DNA of 64,000 nt, taken from positions 130,314 to 194,313 of the forward strand of contig NZ_AXAU01000014.1 of assembly GCF_000472965.1 (NCBI RefSeq), given 5' to 3'. The notes beneath the pieces are model-generated. The model searched no databases, was not told where the DNA came from, and saw only the letters and a program-made list of their open reading frames with translations. A program made the translations under genes and the position numbers. Below are positions 9,097 through 18,299 of this stretch, piece after piece. Position 1 is the stretch's first letter. Every line of letters starts with the position of its first letter. Source of the DNA: Bradyrhizobium murdochi. Its GTDB lineage: Bacteria > Pseudomonadota > Alphaproteobacteria > Rhizobiales > Xanthobacteraceae.

Positions 9097-9469
9097 GCGT
9101 CGAATAGTGTGCAACAAACGCGCTTCCTTGAGGCTGCTCACGTTGAACGTTTTGAGATTTTCTTTGATCTCTCAGTGCACACGTCGCCCTCTAAGCGACT
9201 GAAAGAATTAACCTCTCGCTCCAATCCATCGTGGGGCGCAAGAAAATTTCCAGCGTAAGCCATTCATTTCGTTTATCTATTTTTCTCTCGCTCGGTCCTG
9301 TGTATGATCGGACCGACTGAAGAATTTCGTGCGCCCGAGCTTCCGCAGATTGGTTTGTCTCGGATTCATATCCGACTACGTTGGAAGCGAAAATCGCGCT
9401 TTCGCATTCTCAGTGCACACGGCTCGCACCTGGGACGGCCGATTAAGAAGCGCATGCTTCAGCGAGTTA
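9097..9469. other. intergenic region with a 13-bp direct repeat
   Basis: A 373-nt gap between the LysR stop and the convergent radical-SAM gene. No convincing gene is present; the short open frames lack ribosome-binding sites. The sequence CTCAGTGCACACG occurs twice in direct orientation, at 9171-9183 and 9409-9421, and contains the palindrome GTGCAC. The block is somewhat more AT-rich than its surroundings. Confidence 0.5.
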
Positions 9470-10741
9470 TCAGAACTCGGGCATCGCCGATATGCCGAAA
9501 GTATTGCGACGCTCGAATGTAGCGGTCTCGAATTTGAGGCCTAATTCGCGAGCGCGGCGCCACGACTCCTCAAGCTCCGCGTGCGTCGGTCGGCGGGCGA
9601 TCTCGGCGTATTTGTCCCGGTACTTGGCGCTCGCCGGGTCACAGAAATTGTCGGGATGGAACTGCGCCATCACGTTCACCGGCGCGGCGGGCACGCGCTC
9701 GGCAATCCATTCCAGCACCGGATACGTGCAGCAATCGATGTGATTGGGCATCACCAGGTGGCGGATCGAGAAATTCTCCCCCCACTCGTCGAGCAACTCA
9801 ATGTTGCGTGTCACCGTCTCCCAGTACCATGGCGTCTTCGCCAGCGTCGTCGCGCAGCCGCCGGGACCGAATTTGAAATCGGGGAGCCACACATCGGTCA
9901 GGACGCGCAGGATCTTCATGCTTTCGAGAGTCATGAAGAAGTTGCTGTTCCAGAGCATCGGAGCATTGAACGCCCCGTCATAGAGAGCGGCATCGGGCAC
10001 CTCGTCGAACCAGAGAAAACGGTCAGCCTTCGTTTTGCGCGCTCGCGCTAGCTCCGCCTGCGTGGGCGTGTAGTCGCGGCCCAACAACGCGATGGCGTCG
10101 ACGATGGCATGCAGGTGAATGACGACCTCGCCGCCGACCCAATTGATGTTGTGGCAACCCTCGCGGCGCAGCGTCCGGGCCATCGCCGCTAGCGTGCGCG
10201 GGTCCGTCTCTTCGCCATTGTCTTTATCGGTGCTGATGTCACCGTTCTGGCAGAAAGCGCACCGCATGTTGCATGAGGTGAAGAAGATCGTGCCCGAGCC
10301 CTCGCTGCCGCGATAGAACAGTTCCTCGCCGGTGTGATGGAAATGCGAGCTGACCCGTGAGCCGGCGGCGAGCTTGCAGGCGCCGAATCTGGCCCCCACC
10401 GCACGGTCGACGCGGCAATCCCACGGACAGAAATTGCAGTGGCCGAGCATATGGTAGGCGAGCTCGCGGCACAGCTCCAGGAGACTCGGTCCATCCGCCG
10501 CACGCGGCAACCGTTGACCCGCCCGGATCGCTTCCCAGCGCGCGACAAATATCGGCGTGAGGCGGTCGAGTTCGGCCCAGAGCGCATCCTCGCTGCTGGT
10601 CGCCGGGTCAAGCTTCGTGGCGACCGTCGCAGCAATGCGAAACTTGGCCGGTCGCTGGTTCTCCGCAACGGCCAGGTACCAGGACAAGGCATCGTAGATA
10701 GCCGGGTCGTCCCAAACTGTCAGCCTGGTCAAATCGCTCAT
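9470..10741 (-). CDS. radical SAM protein, pyruvate formate-lyase activating enzyme-like (COG1313 type)
   Basis: A 423-residue radical SAM enzyme. The cluster-binding motif CxxxCxxC is C157-NMR-C161-AF-C164, which binds the [4Fe-4S] centre that cleaves SAM. Upstream is a second cysteine set (C102-x2-C105-x3-C109 and C122) typical of the uncharacterised PflA-like COG1313 family. The ATG at 10741 was chosen because the protein aligns from MSDLTRL and the longer frame adds a low-complexity leader. The neighbour on the same strand is a SAM hydroxide adenosyltransferase, so both touch SAM, although 269 nt separate them. The physiological substrate of the family is unknown to me. Confidence 0.85.
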   Translation of the reverse strand: MSDLTRLTVWDDPAIYDALSWYLAVAENQRPAKFRIAATVATKLDPATSSEDALWAELDRLTPIFVARWEAIRAGQRLPRAADGPSLLELCRELAYHMLGHCNFCPWDCRVDRAVGARFGACKLAAGSRVSSHFHHTGEELFYRGSEGSGTIFFTSCNMRCAFCQNGDISTDKDNGEETDPRTLAAMARTLRREGCHNINWVGGEVVIHLHAIVDAIALLGRDYTPTQAELARARKTKADRFLWFDEVPDAALYDGAFNAPMLWNSNFFMTLESMKILRVLTDVWLPDFKFGPGGCATTLAKTPWYWETVTRNIELLDEWGENFSIRHLVMPNHIDCCTYPVLEWIAERVPAAPVNVMAQFHPDNFCDPASAKYRDKYAEIARRPTHAELEESWRRARELGLKFETATFERRNTFGISAMPEF

Positions 10742-10832
10742 GGGACCTGCTCCCGCGCCGTGGCCGCTGCTGGTGAAGCGCGATCGCGCTCCGGCGACCA
10801 TAGGCTTGCTTCAAAGTTCAGATTTCGCGATT

Positions 10833-10994
10833 TCACTGCACCCGGTATTTGCTCATGTAGTGTTTGCGCAGGATCTTGCGGATCTGCTCCGCAAGGCGCC
10901 TGTTAGCGCTAGCCTGCGGTTTGTCGCGGCGCTCCGGCGGCTTCGGCCGATGCGGATGAGGGCGCTGCTTGGTCGAATGTTGACTTCGGGTCAA
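10833..10994 (-). CDS. possible small basic protein (hypothetical)
   Basis: An open frame of about 53 codons that would have to start with TTG near 10994. It encodes a lysine/arginine-rich protein ending QIRKILRKHYMSKYRVQ, following the SAM-hydrolase gene on the same strand. The C-terminal 25 residues look like an amphipathic helix rather than noise. There is no ATG and no strong Shine-Dalgarno sequence. I do not recognise it; it may be a remnant. Confidence 0.25.
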   Translation of the reverse strand: MTRSQHSTKQRPHPHRPKPPERRDKPQASANRRLAEQIRKILRKHYMSKYRVQ

Positions 10995-11010
10995 AGCGGC
11001 AAGCCTTTGT

Positions 11011-11739
11011 TCATGCGACGATCTCGACCGGACTGCCGATGGCAAGACCGAGATCGCGGTCCGCCCGCCCCTGATTGACGGCAATTTCGGCAAGCCCGTT
11101 GGAGTTCTCATACCAGAAAGCCGAGTCTGGCGGCAGATCACTGAAGGTCCTCGCGCGGTCCAGAACCCGCCCCACCGCGGTGAGCCTTGCGCCGGGCGGC
11201 AGCGTAGCCGCCCTCAGCCCGGTCATCGCATTGCCGTAGTGATCGACGTAAACGATCTCGCGGAGGTCATCCGGCCAGTCTGCTCGGCGATCTGCGCCAT
11301 CGTGACGTGGCTGGCCGGGGGGCGGATCACCGCGCGCCAGCATGGCTGCCACCGGGGCGAAGAGGTCGCGCCCGTGAAAGCTGGCCGAGATATGCTTCGG
11401 CTTCCAGTCGATGTCCCAGCTGCGCGTCGCTTGGGCTCTGCGCCGGATCAGCTCAAACAAGCCGTTGCCGGGGCCGACATACCAGCGGCCATCGGCTTCG
11501 ACAAAAATGGATGGCCGCGTCCCGCCGACGCCCGGATCGACAACGCAGAGGAAGACGGTTCGTACCGGGAACCATGCAGCATAGGCGGCCAACAGATACG
11601 CCGATGCCTTGGGATTGCTGACTGGCGCATCGGCGAAGAGGTCGACAACGGGAATGCGCGGCGCCATCTGGTGCAGCACCGCCTTCATCTGACCCGTATA
11701 CGGGCCGTGCAACCCAAAATCCGTGAACAGGGCAATCAT
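11011..11739 (-). CDS. SAM hydroxide adenosyltransferase (DUF62 family)
   Basis: A 242-residue member of the SAM hydrolase/fluorinase-fold family, which converts S-adenosylmethionine and water to adenosine and methionine. The family blocks are clear: MIALFTDFGLHGPYTGQMK at the N-terminus, CVVDPGVGG near residue 65, FHGRDLFAPVAA near 125, DHYGNAMTG near 165 and the C-terminal YENSNGLAEIAVNQG. Length is near the usual 250-270. It starts at 11739, overlapping nothing, and is divergent from the small membrane protein at 11894. Its cellular purpose in bacteria is not settled. Confidence 0.9.
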   Translation of the reverse strand: MIALFTDFGLHGPYTGQMKAVLHQMAPRIPVVDLFADAPVSNPKASAYLLAAYAAWFPVRTVFLCVVDPGVGGTRPSIFVEADGRWYVGPGNGLFELIRRRAQATRSWDIDWKPKHISASFHGRDLFAPVAAMLARGDPPPGQPRHDGADRRADWPDDLREIVYVDHYGNAMTGLRAATLPPGARLTAVGRVLDRARTFSDLPPDSAFWYENSNGLAEIAVNQGRADRDLGLAIGSPVEIVA

Positions 11740-11893
11740 GGTGTCAGCCTGCCCAACTGTCTGTGTCCGCTTCGCTCGAAAACGCTATACTGACCCATCC
11801 GAGCCGTGCGACGGACCGCGGTCACAGCAGCACGCCAAATCCTGCTTGCTCTCCCTCAATCGGCTCGCCCACTGTGATCGTAGGCTCGGCGCA

Positions 11894-12100
11894 ATGTCGA
11901 TCTCGCGTCTCCTCATCATCTTCGGCTTGTCCCTCGTTGCGCTTGGGCTGCTATGGCCAGTGATCAACAAGATCGGCTTAGGCCGGTTGCCAGGCGACAT
12001 TGTCATCGAGCGCGACAACTTCCGCGTTTATATCCCACTCGCAACATCGCTGCTGGTCAGCGTGATCCTTTCCCTGATCCTTTGGCTCGCTAACCGTTAG
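11894..12100 (+). CDS. DUF2905 small membrane protein
   Basis: A 68-residue protein with two hydrophobic helices (residues 4-22 and 45-66) separated by the conserved stretch GLGRLPGDIVIERDNFRVYIPLATS, diagnostic of DUF2905. It is an inner-membrane protein of unknown function. The start at 11894 gives the canonical MSISRLLIIFG beginning; the frame is open further upstream without family similarity. Its last 11 nt overlap the 3' end of the convergent hypothetical gene. Confidence 0.85.
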   Translation: MSISRLLIIFGLSLVALGLLWPVINKIGLGRLPGDIVIERDNFRVYIPLATSLLVSVILSLILWLANR

Positions 12101-12422
12101 CCGTCGGCGCCTCTTGCTCAGGGTGGACGACGCTCGGGAGCGTTCGCGGCCGGCCTGTCGGCAGCATCATCGTCTGCGCCGTGAGCAGCCACGGCATCCA
12201 CATAAATCGCGTGGCCTGCGCCCAAAACGTGAAAGGGTTAGCCACCTCGAACGAGGACCCGAGCGCTTCGAAGGATGGCGTTGCCCGCAGGTTGATTGAT
12301 ATCTGCTCCCAATCACCATTCGGCGATTGTCGGTGAATGATGTCGATGTCGAGGCCGGCCAAACGAGCGCTTGCTCTCGTGGCATCAATATCGCTGCCTC
12401 GACTGTACGTTCGCTCAGGCAT
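12090..12422 (-). CDS. conserved hypothetical protein
   Basis: A 110-residue protein containing IIHRQSPNGDWEQISINLRATPSF followed by an aromatic-rich segment (NPFTFWAQATRFMWMPWLLTAQ) and a proline-rich tail. The composition and ordered hydrophobic pattern look like a real alphaproteobacterial protein, with some resemblance to phasin-type or polyester-associated proteins, but I cannot assign a family. It is convergent with the DUF2905 gene, overlapping it by 11 nt. A start downstream of 12422 is possible. Confidence 0.55.
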   Translation of the reverse strand: MPERTYSRGSDIDATRASARLAGLDIDIIHRQSPNGDWEQISINLRATPSFEALGSSFEVANPFTFWAQATRFMWMPWLLTAQTMMLPTGRPRTLPSVVHPEQEAPTANG

Positions 12423-12655
12423 CGGCCTTTACCATCTTCGCGCACCGATTCCGTCCGCTCGGCACTTGCCGCCGCGGCCGGCTTATTGATTATCGCTCAT
12501 TATTCCCGGTAATGAAAGCTCGGAAAATTGCTGCCGCGACCATGGCTGCACCTTGCGGAAGGACGGAACCCCGCCTCCTTGAGGCGCGAGGCTCGAGGCC
12601 ACGGTCCAACGCCCCTTGGCACAATCGTCGAGCGCTCGATGCCGCGACGAGAGCG

Positions 12656-13633
12656 CTAAGAACAGGTCTTCGCTTTCCTGGCAACGATCTGCTGCAGCGC
12701 CCAGCGCGCGTTCTTTCTGACTTCGGGATCGTGATCATTTGCGACCAGGACGAGGAACGGCTCCGCAGCTGGATCGGCAATCTCGCCCAGCGCCGCTGCA
12801 GCTTCCTTGCGCAGATTTGCCTGCTCGTGCGTGATGCACTTGCCGATCGGACGAACCGCCCGATTGACCTTCATCTTGCCAAGGCTTCTGATCGCCTTGA
12901 GCCGCACCTGCCAGAAATCGTCCGCCAACGCCGCAATCAATTGATCCACGGCAACCAGACCGTTAGTGTTGAGGCCTAGCGTCTCCGCCGCCATCTCGCG
13001 GACCATCCAGTCGTCATCCCCGAGCGCGCGGGTGATCGATTCAGCCGCAGGCTTCATCTGCGAAAATGCCAATGCGCTGACCGCAGCTCGCCTGACATGG
13101 CCGTCGGGATCGCCTGTGGACGCAGTGAGCGCAGGTATCGACTCCTCCAGCTTCAGAAAGCCAATGACGCCGATCGCCTGTACGCGGACCGCAGCATCCG
13201 TGTCCCTGAGCGCCTCCAGCGCTGGCTTGAGCGTATCCTTTCGGCGTAATTCCTTCAGCGCCCGGAGCGCGCCCATGCGGACGAACGCGTGCCCATGCTT
13301 GACCAACGGAAGTATCGCGTCGGCGCAGGCCGGATCCTTGAATTCAGCCATGCTGTCGGCCGCGGCAGAAGCGACAGCCTGCTCCGGATCGACCAGCAGT
13401 TTCGCCAGCGCCGCCGCCGATTCCAGGCCGTCGAACTCTCCGAGCGCCATCGCCACCTGCTGACGCACCCCGGCGTCGGGATCGGCCACCATGCGGCCAA
13501 GATGACCGACGGCCGCAGGATCCCCGGAGTGACCAAGCGCTATAATCGCGACGCGGCGCTCGCCCGGGTCAGCGGCCTCCAGGCGCTCGTCGACGTCGTC
13601 GAGATCGTCGTAGGATTCGAAAGGGCCCGACAT
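12656..13633 (-). CDS. HEAT-repeat protein (PBS-lyase type repeats)
   Basis: A 325-residue protein made of about nine tandem HEAT/PBS-lyase repeats (for example RRVAIIALGHSGDPAAVGHLGRM, VRQQVAMALGEFDGLESAAALAKLL, VRKNARWALQQIV), a helical scaffold for protein contacts. The ATG at 13633 is preceded by GAGG at good spacing and begins MSGPFESYDDLDD. It starts 2 nt after the ferredoxin stop and forms a three-gene unit with the ferredoxin and the AprA-like flavoprotein. It probably serves as an assembly or docking partner of those redox proteins. Confidence 0.88.
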   Translation of the reverse strand: MSGPFESYDDLDDVDERLEAADPGERRVAIIALGHSGDPAAVGHLGRMVADPDAGVRQQVAMALGEFDGLESAAALAKLLVDPEQAVASAAADSMAEFKDPACADAILPLVKHGHAFVRMGALRALKELRRKDTLKPALEALRDTDAAVRVQAIGVIGFLKLEESIPALTASTGDPDGHVRRAAVSALAFSQMKPAAESITRALGDDDWMVREMAAETLGLNTNGLVAVDQLIAALADDFWQVRLKAIRSLGKMKVNRAVRPIGKCITHEQANLRKEAAAALGEIADPAAEPFLVLVANDHDPEVRKNARWALQQIVARKAKTCS

Positions 13634-13635
13634 GA

Positions 13636-13869
13636 TTACCTCAGGAGGTAGGGAATGTTGACGGTAACGGCGCCGGTCGGGCAATCGGCTTCGCATGGCA
13701 TGCAATACCAGCACTCGTCATAGGCCATGTACGCCTTTCCTGTCATGTCGCTGATGCGAAGTACGTCGAGCGGACAGACATCGACGCAGACGGTGCATCC
13801 CTTGTCCGCGATACACTTGGCGTCGTCGACAACGACCGGCACGGAGGTCTGATAACTGGCGAGAGGCAT
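13636..13869 (-). CDS. 2[4Fe-4S] ferredoxin, AprB-like
   Basis: A 77-residue iron-sulfur protein. Two cluster motifs are visible: C19-x5-C25-x2-C28-x3-C32-P and C53-x2-C56-x2-C59-x3-C63-P. The lengthened first motif and the CWYCMPCEADCP second motif resemble the beta subunit of APS reductase (AprB), but the long C-terminal arm of AprB that wraps the alpha subunit is absent. It lies 33 nt downstream of the AprA-like flavoprotein and 2 nt upstream of the HEAT-repeat gene. Its likely role is to pass electrons to or from the flavoprotein. Confidence 0.88.
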   Translation of the reverse strand: MPLASYQTSVPVVVDDAKCIADKGCTVCVDVCPLDVLRISDMTGKAYMAYDECWYCMPCEADCPTGAVTVNIPYLLR

Positions 13870-13902
13870 TGCTAAGTCTCCTGGTGCTTCGTTGCAGGGC
13901 GG

Positions 13903-15645
13903 TTATGCGCTGGCGCGGATGCGCTGCTTGTCGTAGAGATCCTTCTCTTCGTCGGCGATCGGGACGACGTAAGGCTCTACATCCCGCTTTTCGCTGGTCA
14001 TCCTGCCGTCGCTCTTGCGCAGAAGCGTGTGGCAGAACCAGTTCCCGTTGTCCTTCTCCGGGAAATCGGTGCGAAGGTGATAGAGCCCCCAGCGGCTTTC
14101 CTCGCGGTAGAGCGAGGCGTGAGCGGCCATGTCGGCACAGTCGAGTATCGACTGGGTCTCGAGCGCGCGAAGCAGTTCATGCGAGTTGCGCGCGATCATT
14201 CGCTGCTCCATATCCTCGCGAACCTCCGCCAGCCGGCGCTGACCGAGCTGGAACTTGCGCGTGACCTTTGGCGGCTGCAGGTAATCGTTCACGAGGCGGC
14301 GCGCCTTGTATTCGATCTGGTTCGGCGGGATGCCGTCTTCCCGCTTGGTCGGGGCCATGACGCGGTCGCGCTCCCTGGCCACATCAGCAGCATCGACGGC
14401 GGCGAAGTCGTGATTGTCCGCGAACTCCATCGCGTCGGTACCCGCGACCGAACCGTTGGTGAAAGCGCCAAGCATGTAGTTGTGGGGCACGCTGGCCATA
14501 TCGCCGGCGGCGTAAAGGCCTGATACGGTCGTGCGTGCACAATCATCGACAAACACACCGGACGCGCTATGTCCCGAACAGAACCCGATCTCGGAGATGT
14601 GCATCTCGATCGATTCGGTCCGATAGTCGGTACCCCGCCCCTTCTGGAACAGGCCCCGCGTCGGTCGCTCGACCTTGTGCAACGTTGCTTCGATCTCTTC
14701 GATAGTTTTTTCGTGAAGATGCGATAACTGAAGGAACACCGGTCCTTTGCCCGACAGCAATTCGTTGTAGAATTCGAGCATCATCTGGCCCGACCAGTAA
14801 TCGCATTCGATAAAGCGCGATCCTTCGTTGTTGGCAGTGAATGCCCCGAAGGGGCCGGCGACGTAGGCGCACGCCGGTCCATTGTAATCCTTGATCAGCG
14901 GATTGATCTGGAAGCATTCGAGGTTCGCCAGCGCAGCGCCGGCATGATAGGCCATCGCATAGCCATCGCCTGAGTTGGCCGCGTTCTCATAGGTACCGAA
15001 CAAATAACCTGACGTGGGAAGGCCGAGGCGGCCGGCGGCGCCCATGCAGAGTATGACAGCCTTGGCCTTGATAACCAGGATCTCGGCCGTACGCGTATTG
15101 ACGCTGATGGCGCCTGCTACGCGCCCGTCGTTCGACGTCAGCAGACGGGTCGCCATATAGCGATTCGAGATCAAGATCCGCGCCCGCCGGAGCTGACGGT
15201 AAATGGCCTTCTTGACCGTCTCGCCGTTCGGCATCGGCAGGACGTAGGTGCCGATATGGTGCACCTTCTTGACCGCGTAATCGCCGTTCTCGTTCTTCAG
15301 AAAACGGATGCCGAAGCTGTCGAGCTCCTCGATGATCTTGTAGCAATTCTGCGCGTACTTGTAGACGGCCTTCTGATCGACAATGCCGTCGTTCGCGATG
15401 GTTATTTCCTTGGTGTATTGCTCCGGCGTCGCGTAGCCGGGAATGACGGCGTTGTTCAGCCCGTCCATCCCCATCGAGATCGCGCCCGACCGCTTGACGT
15501 TCGCCTTTTCGAGCAGAACGACATTCGCCTTGGGATTTTTCAGCTTCGCCTTGAGTGCAGCCATCGGCCCGGCGGTACCACCACCGATCACGAGCACATC
15601 GCAGGAAACTTCCGAAAGCCCGTCGACGATCTCATCCATTGCCAT
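13903..15645 (-). CDS. APS-reductase-alpha-like / fumarate-reductase-type flavoprotein
   Basis: A 580-residue FAD protein of the fumarate reductase/AprA superfamily. The dinucleotide fold is VLVIGGGTAG (residues 18-26). An AprA-like RSGAISMGMDGLNNAV block follows, and the C-terminal FAD block is GLYAAGDMAS with SVPHNYMLGAFTNGSVAG. The start at 15645 has AGGAG at six-base spacing; the frame extends 24 codons further. Clustering with an AprB-like ferredoxin, a HEAT protein, a YeiH-type exporter and a sulfonate-type ABC transporter favours a sulfur-oxyanion or organosulfur redox role over fumarate reduction. True APS reductase activity is not proven: no sulfate adenylyltransferase is in the window. 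Confidence 0.85.
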   Translation of the reverse strand: MAMDEIVDGLSEVSCDVLVIGGGTAGPMAALKAKLKNPKANVVLLEKANVKRSGAISMGMDGLNNAVIPGYATPEQYTKEITIANDGIVDQKAVYKYAQNCYKIIEELDSFGIRFLKNENGDYAVKKVHHIGTYVLPMPNGETVKKAIYRQLRRARILISNRYMATRLLTSNDGRVAGAISVNTRTAEILVIKAKAVILCMGAAGRLGLPTSGYLFGTYENAANSGDGYAMAYHAGAALANLECFQINPLIKDYNGPACAYVAGPFGAFTANNEGSRFIECDYWSGQMMLEFYNELLSGKGPVFLQLSHLHEKTIEEIEATLHKVERPTRGLFQKGRGTDYRTESIEMHISEIGFCSGHSASGVFVDDCARTTVSGLYAAGDMASVPHNYMLGAFTNGSVAGTDAMEFADNHDFAAVDAADVARERDRVMAPTKREDGIPPNQIEYKARRLVNDYLQPPKVTRKFQLGQRRLAEVREDMEQRMIARNSHELLRALETQSILDCADMAAHASLYREESRWGLYHLRTDFPEKDNGNWFCHTLLRKSDGRMTSEKRDVEPYVVPIADEEKDLYDKQRIRASA

Positions 15646-15807
15646 CACTCGCTCCTGGTTCGGCGTGTTCGCCGTCTTGGTGCTAGATTTGTTCGGATGG
15701 CCCTTCGACGATAGCAATTAGTTGTCGCCGGAGAGAGAAATCCATTGTTTGGGCCCGCTGCCGAAATCGAAGTCAGCCTTTGAACAACAAACAGGCAGCC
15801 GCGGCCG

Positions 15808-16581
15808 CTATCGCTCGACGAAAGCCTTCTCGATCACGAAGTGCCCAGGCTCGCTGTGATTACCTTCGACAAAACCGCGCGCGGTGAACATCGCGCGGAG
15901 CTCCTCCAGCATACCCGGGCTGCCGCACAACATGATGCGGTCGGTTTCCCGGTCGAGTGCGGGAAGTCCAACGTCGTCGAAGATCTGACCTGATTCGATC
16001 AGGTCGGTAATGCGGCCACGGTTGCGAAACGGCTCGCGGGTCACGGTCGGATAGTAGATCAGCTTGTCGGCGAGCAGCGGGCCGAACAACTCGTCCTCGC
16101 GAAGCCTCTCCACCAGGCGCTCGCCATAAGCCAGTTCGGAAACTTGGCGGCAGCCATGGGCGAGAATGATCGTCTCGTAGGACTCGTATATGTCGGGATC
16201 CTTGATGAGGCTGGCGAACGGCGCGATACCGGTTCCGGTCGAAAGCAGTAGCAGCCGCTTTCCCGGCATGAGGTTTCCGGTGACCAGCGTGCCGGTGGCC
16301 TTGCGACCGACGAGAATGATGTCACCCTCCTCGATCTTCTGTAGACGCGAGGTCAGCGGTCCATCGCTGACCTTGATGCTGAAGAATTCGAGAGCGTTCT
16401 CATGGTTGGCGCTCGCCATGCTGTAGGCACGGACAAGCGGACGTCCTTCGACCTCGAGGCCGATCATGACAAATTGTCCGTTCTGAAAGCGAAAACCCGG
16501 ATCGCGCGTGGCGGTAAAGCTGAACAGGGAATCGGTCCAGTGTTTCACCGAGAGAACCGTTTCCTTCTGAAAAGCGCCCAT
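15808..16581 (-). CDS. fpr: ferredoxin-NADP reductase
   Basis: A 257-residue FAD reductase of the bacterial Fpr family. It has the FAD-binding RAYSMAS (residues 51-57), the nucleotide-binding STGTGIAPF near residue 115, CGSPGMLEEL near 220 and the family C-terminus FVIEKAFVER. The start at 16581 is preceded by GGAGGAGAAGG; a longer frame adds an unrelated arginine-rich leader. It lies upstream of the AprA-like/ferredoxin/HEAT unit in the same direction, with a 162-nt gap, so it can exchange electrons between NADPH and the small ferredoxin. Fpr proteins also act in oxidative-stress responses. Confidence 0.92.
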   Translation of the reverse strand: MGAFQKETVLSVKHWTDSLFSFTATRDPGFRFQNGQFVMIGLEVEGRPLVRAYSMASANHENALEFFSIKVSDGPLTSRLQKIEEGDIILVGRKATGTLVTGNLMPGKRLLLLSTGTGIAPFASLIKDPDIYESYETIILAHGCRQVSELAYGERLVERLREDELFGPLLADKLIYYPTVTREPFRNRGRITDLIESGQIFDDVGLPALDRETDRIMLCGSPGMLEELRAMFTARGFVEGNHSEPGHFVIEKAFVER

Positions 16582-16719
16582 CGTCCTTCTCCTCCTTCGA
16601 TCGCTCGATCGCCAAAACGCGCACGTCAGCGCGATGGCGGAACGTTTGGGTGAGAAGCAAAAGTCTCGCAACGACGGAGTTCAGTTCTTGGTCGATTAGT
16701 TTCTAATTTTTCGCGGACT

Positions 16720-17737
16720 TCACCAGAACGAATGATACTTGACGTAGATTAACGACAACCCGATCAGGATCGCGGAAAGAATCAGCAGGAGCATGATCGG
16801 CTTTAGGCCAAAGGCACGGATGCTTCTCCAGGGCAATGTCAATCCGATCGCCGCCATCGACATGACGAGGCAGAAACGCGAGAGCGGCGCGGTCACCTGA
16901 GATAGTTCGCGCGGGACAAACCCCGAGGCATTGAGCAACGCAGCCAAGACAAAACCGACCAAGAAAGCTGGCGGCAACGGCAACGATGGCTTTTGCGAAG
17001 CACCCCTACCCGACGCGATAAAGGATACAGCGATGCAGACTGGTGCCAGCAGCGCCACCCGCAGAAGCTTTGCCACAGTGGCCATTTCGCCAGTCTCCGG
17101 ATTGACGGAGTAGCCAGCAGCAACCGCGTGAGCCACCTCGTGAATAGTTCCACCAAGAAAGATGCCGCCGGCTGCCGGTCCGAGACCGGCCATCTGAACC
17201 AGTGGCGGATACAGGATCATTGCCGCCGACGACAAGATGCTGATAGCGCCGATCGTGCAGGCAACATCTCTGTTAGCCGAATCGTTGCGCATGACGACGC
17301 AGGCAACGGCGGCGGCTGCCGACGCACCGCAAATGGCGACGGAAGCTGCGGCGACCAGCGACAACTCCCTGGTAATTCCGAGCATCGGTGCCGCGAACCA
17401 GCCTACCGCCAGAACGATTGCGACGTTAGTCGCGAGCGCAACGACGTCAGCCACGTCTAGAATCTGCAGGGTCGCGCGCGAGATCTGAAATCCGAGCAGC
17501 GCGACACCGATGCGCATCACGTGCCTGGCAGCGAACGAAATGCCGGCTTGAAACAGTGACGGAGGCGACCAAAATCGCGGCGAGGACGAGACCGAAGATC
17601 AAGCCCCAGACAACAGCAGAACCTGCCAACAGCGCCGTCCACGTCGCTGTGCAGGCGATCAGCGCGCAGAGGGCGATACCCGGAAGATCCCTCCAAAGCC
17701 GGTTCGGTTCGCTCAACCCTCCCGATCGATGCAACAT
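16720..17737 (-). pseudogene. YeiH-family putative sulfate/sulfite exporter, frameshifted
   Basis: A multi-helix membrane protein of the YeiH/UPF0324 family. The N-terminus starts at 17737 (MLHRSGGLSEPNRLWRDLPG) with two hydrophobic helices in one frame up to about 17580. The rest (SPPSLFQAGISFAARHVMRIG and eight more helices, to the stop at 16720) is in another frame. The two halves join perfectly in family order if about one base is removed (or two added) near 17570-17585, so this is one damaged gene or a sequencing error. The family is often annotated as exporting sulfate or sulfite and sits beside sulfur-metabolism genes, consistent with the neighbours here. If the lesion is real, the 266-residue 3' frame starting at 17520 would be non-functional or partial. 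Confidence 0.8.
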
Positions 17738-17892
17738 GATTCGCTTGCCCCGCGATGTTTGCGAAGTCGTGTTCGCGATAGCGAGGCGGAACAAGCAAGT
17801 AATTTCCAGAACAGGCATTCGGCGCACGCCGGCAATTAGTTGCTATCCAAGCGATCCGTCGGACGGTAGCCCTTGCGAAGGAGGACTTCCCG

Positions 17893-18198
17893 ATGTCGAC
17901 GTCACAACCGATAGCCGCGGATTCACCGACTTGCGAGGTCAGCGTCGATCTCGCCTCGCTATCGATGATCGCAACCGGCGGATCGCGCGTCACGCTTACG
18001 GCGGAGGAGCTTCGGCTATCCTGTAAATGCGCGCATTGCATCCGCGCGCGCTTCGACGAACGCTTCCCAAATCGGTTCCCCGGGATCGCCATCGTGGAAG
18101 TCGCCGACCTCGGCTACGGCCTGAATATTTTGTTCTCAGACGGGCACAACAGAGGGATTTATCCCAAAAGCTATTTGGCAAGTTTGGCCGAACATTGA
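17893..18198 (+). CDS. DUF971 domain protein
   Basis: A 101-residue protein matching DUF971, a small domain also found at the N-terminus of gamma-butyrobetaine hydroxylase-like and Mrp/ApbC-associated proteins. Typical blocks are LTAEELRLSCKCAHCIRA (with a C-x-C-x2-C zinc-ribbon-like set), VADLGYGLNILFSDGHNRGIYPKSYL. It may bind metal or assist Fe-S assembly. It is divergent from the YeiH-like gene and precedes the Crp/Fnr regulator, so it opens the plus-strand half of the sulfur module. Confidence 0.85.
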   Translation: MSTSQPIAADSPTCEVSVDLASLSMIATGGSRVTLTAEELRLSCKCAHCIRARFDERFPNRFPGIAIVEVADLGYGLNILFSDGHNRGIYPKSYLASLAEH

Positions 18199-18299
18199 TT
18201 CCATTCGGCTTTTCGACCACATCATTGACGCCGAAAGGATCAATCTGGCACGAAGATTGCTGCTTTTTAGATCAGTTCTAGATGATCTGGAGACCGGCA

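Noticed and set aside
13903..15645. Annotation as plain fumarate reductase/succinate dehydrogenase flavoprotein
   Set aside because: No Frd/Sdh iron-sulfur or membrane-anchor genes accompany it, and both the ferredoxin motif spacing and the RSGAIS block fit AprAB better; kept as an alternative because the superfamily is shared.
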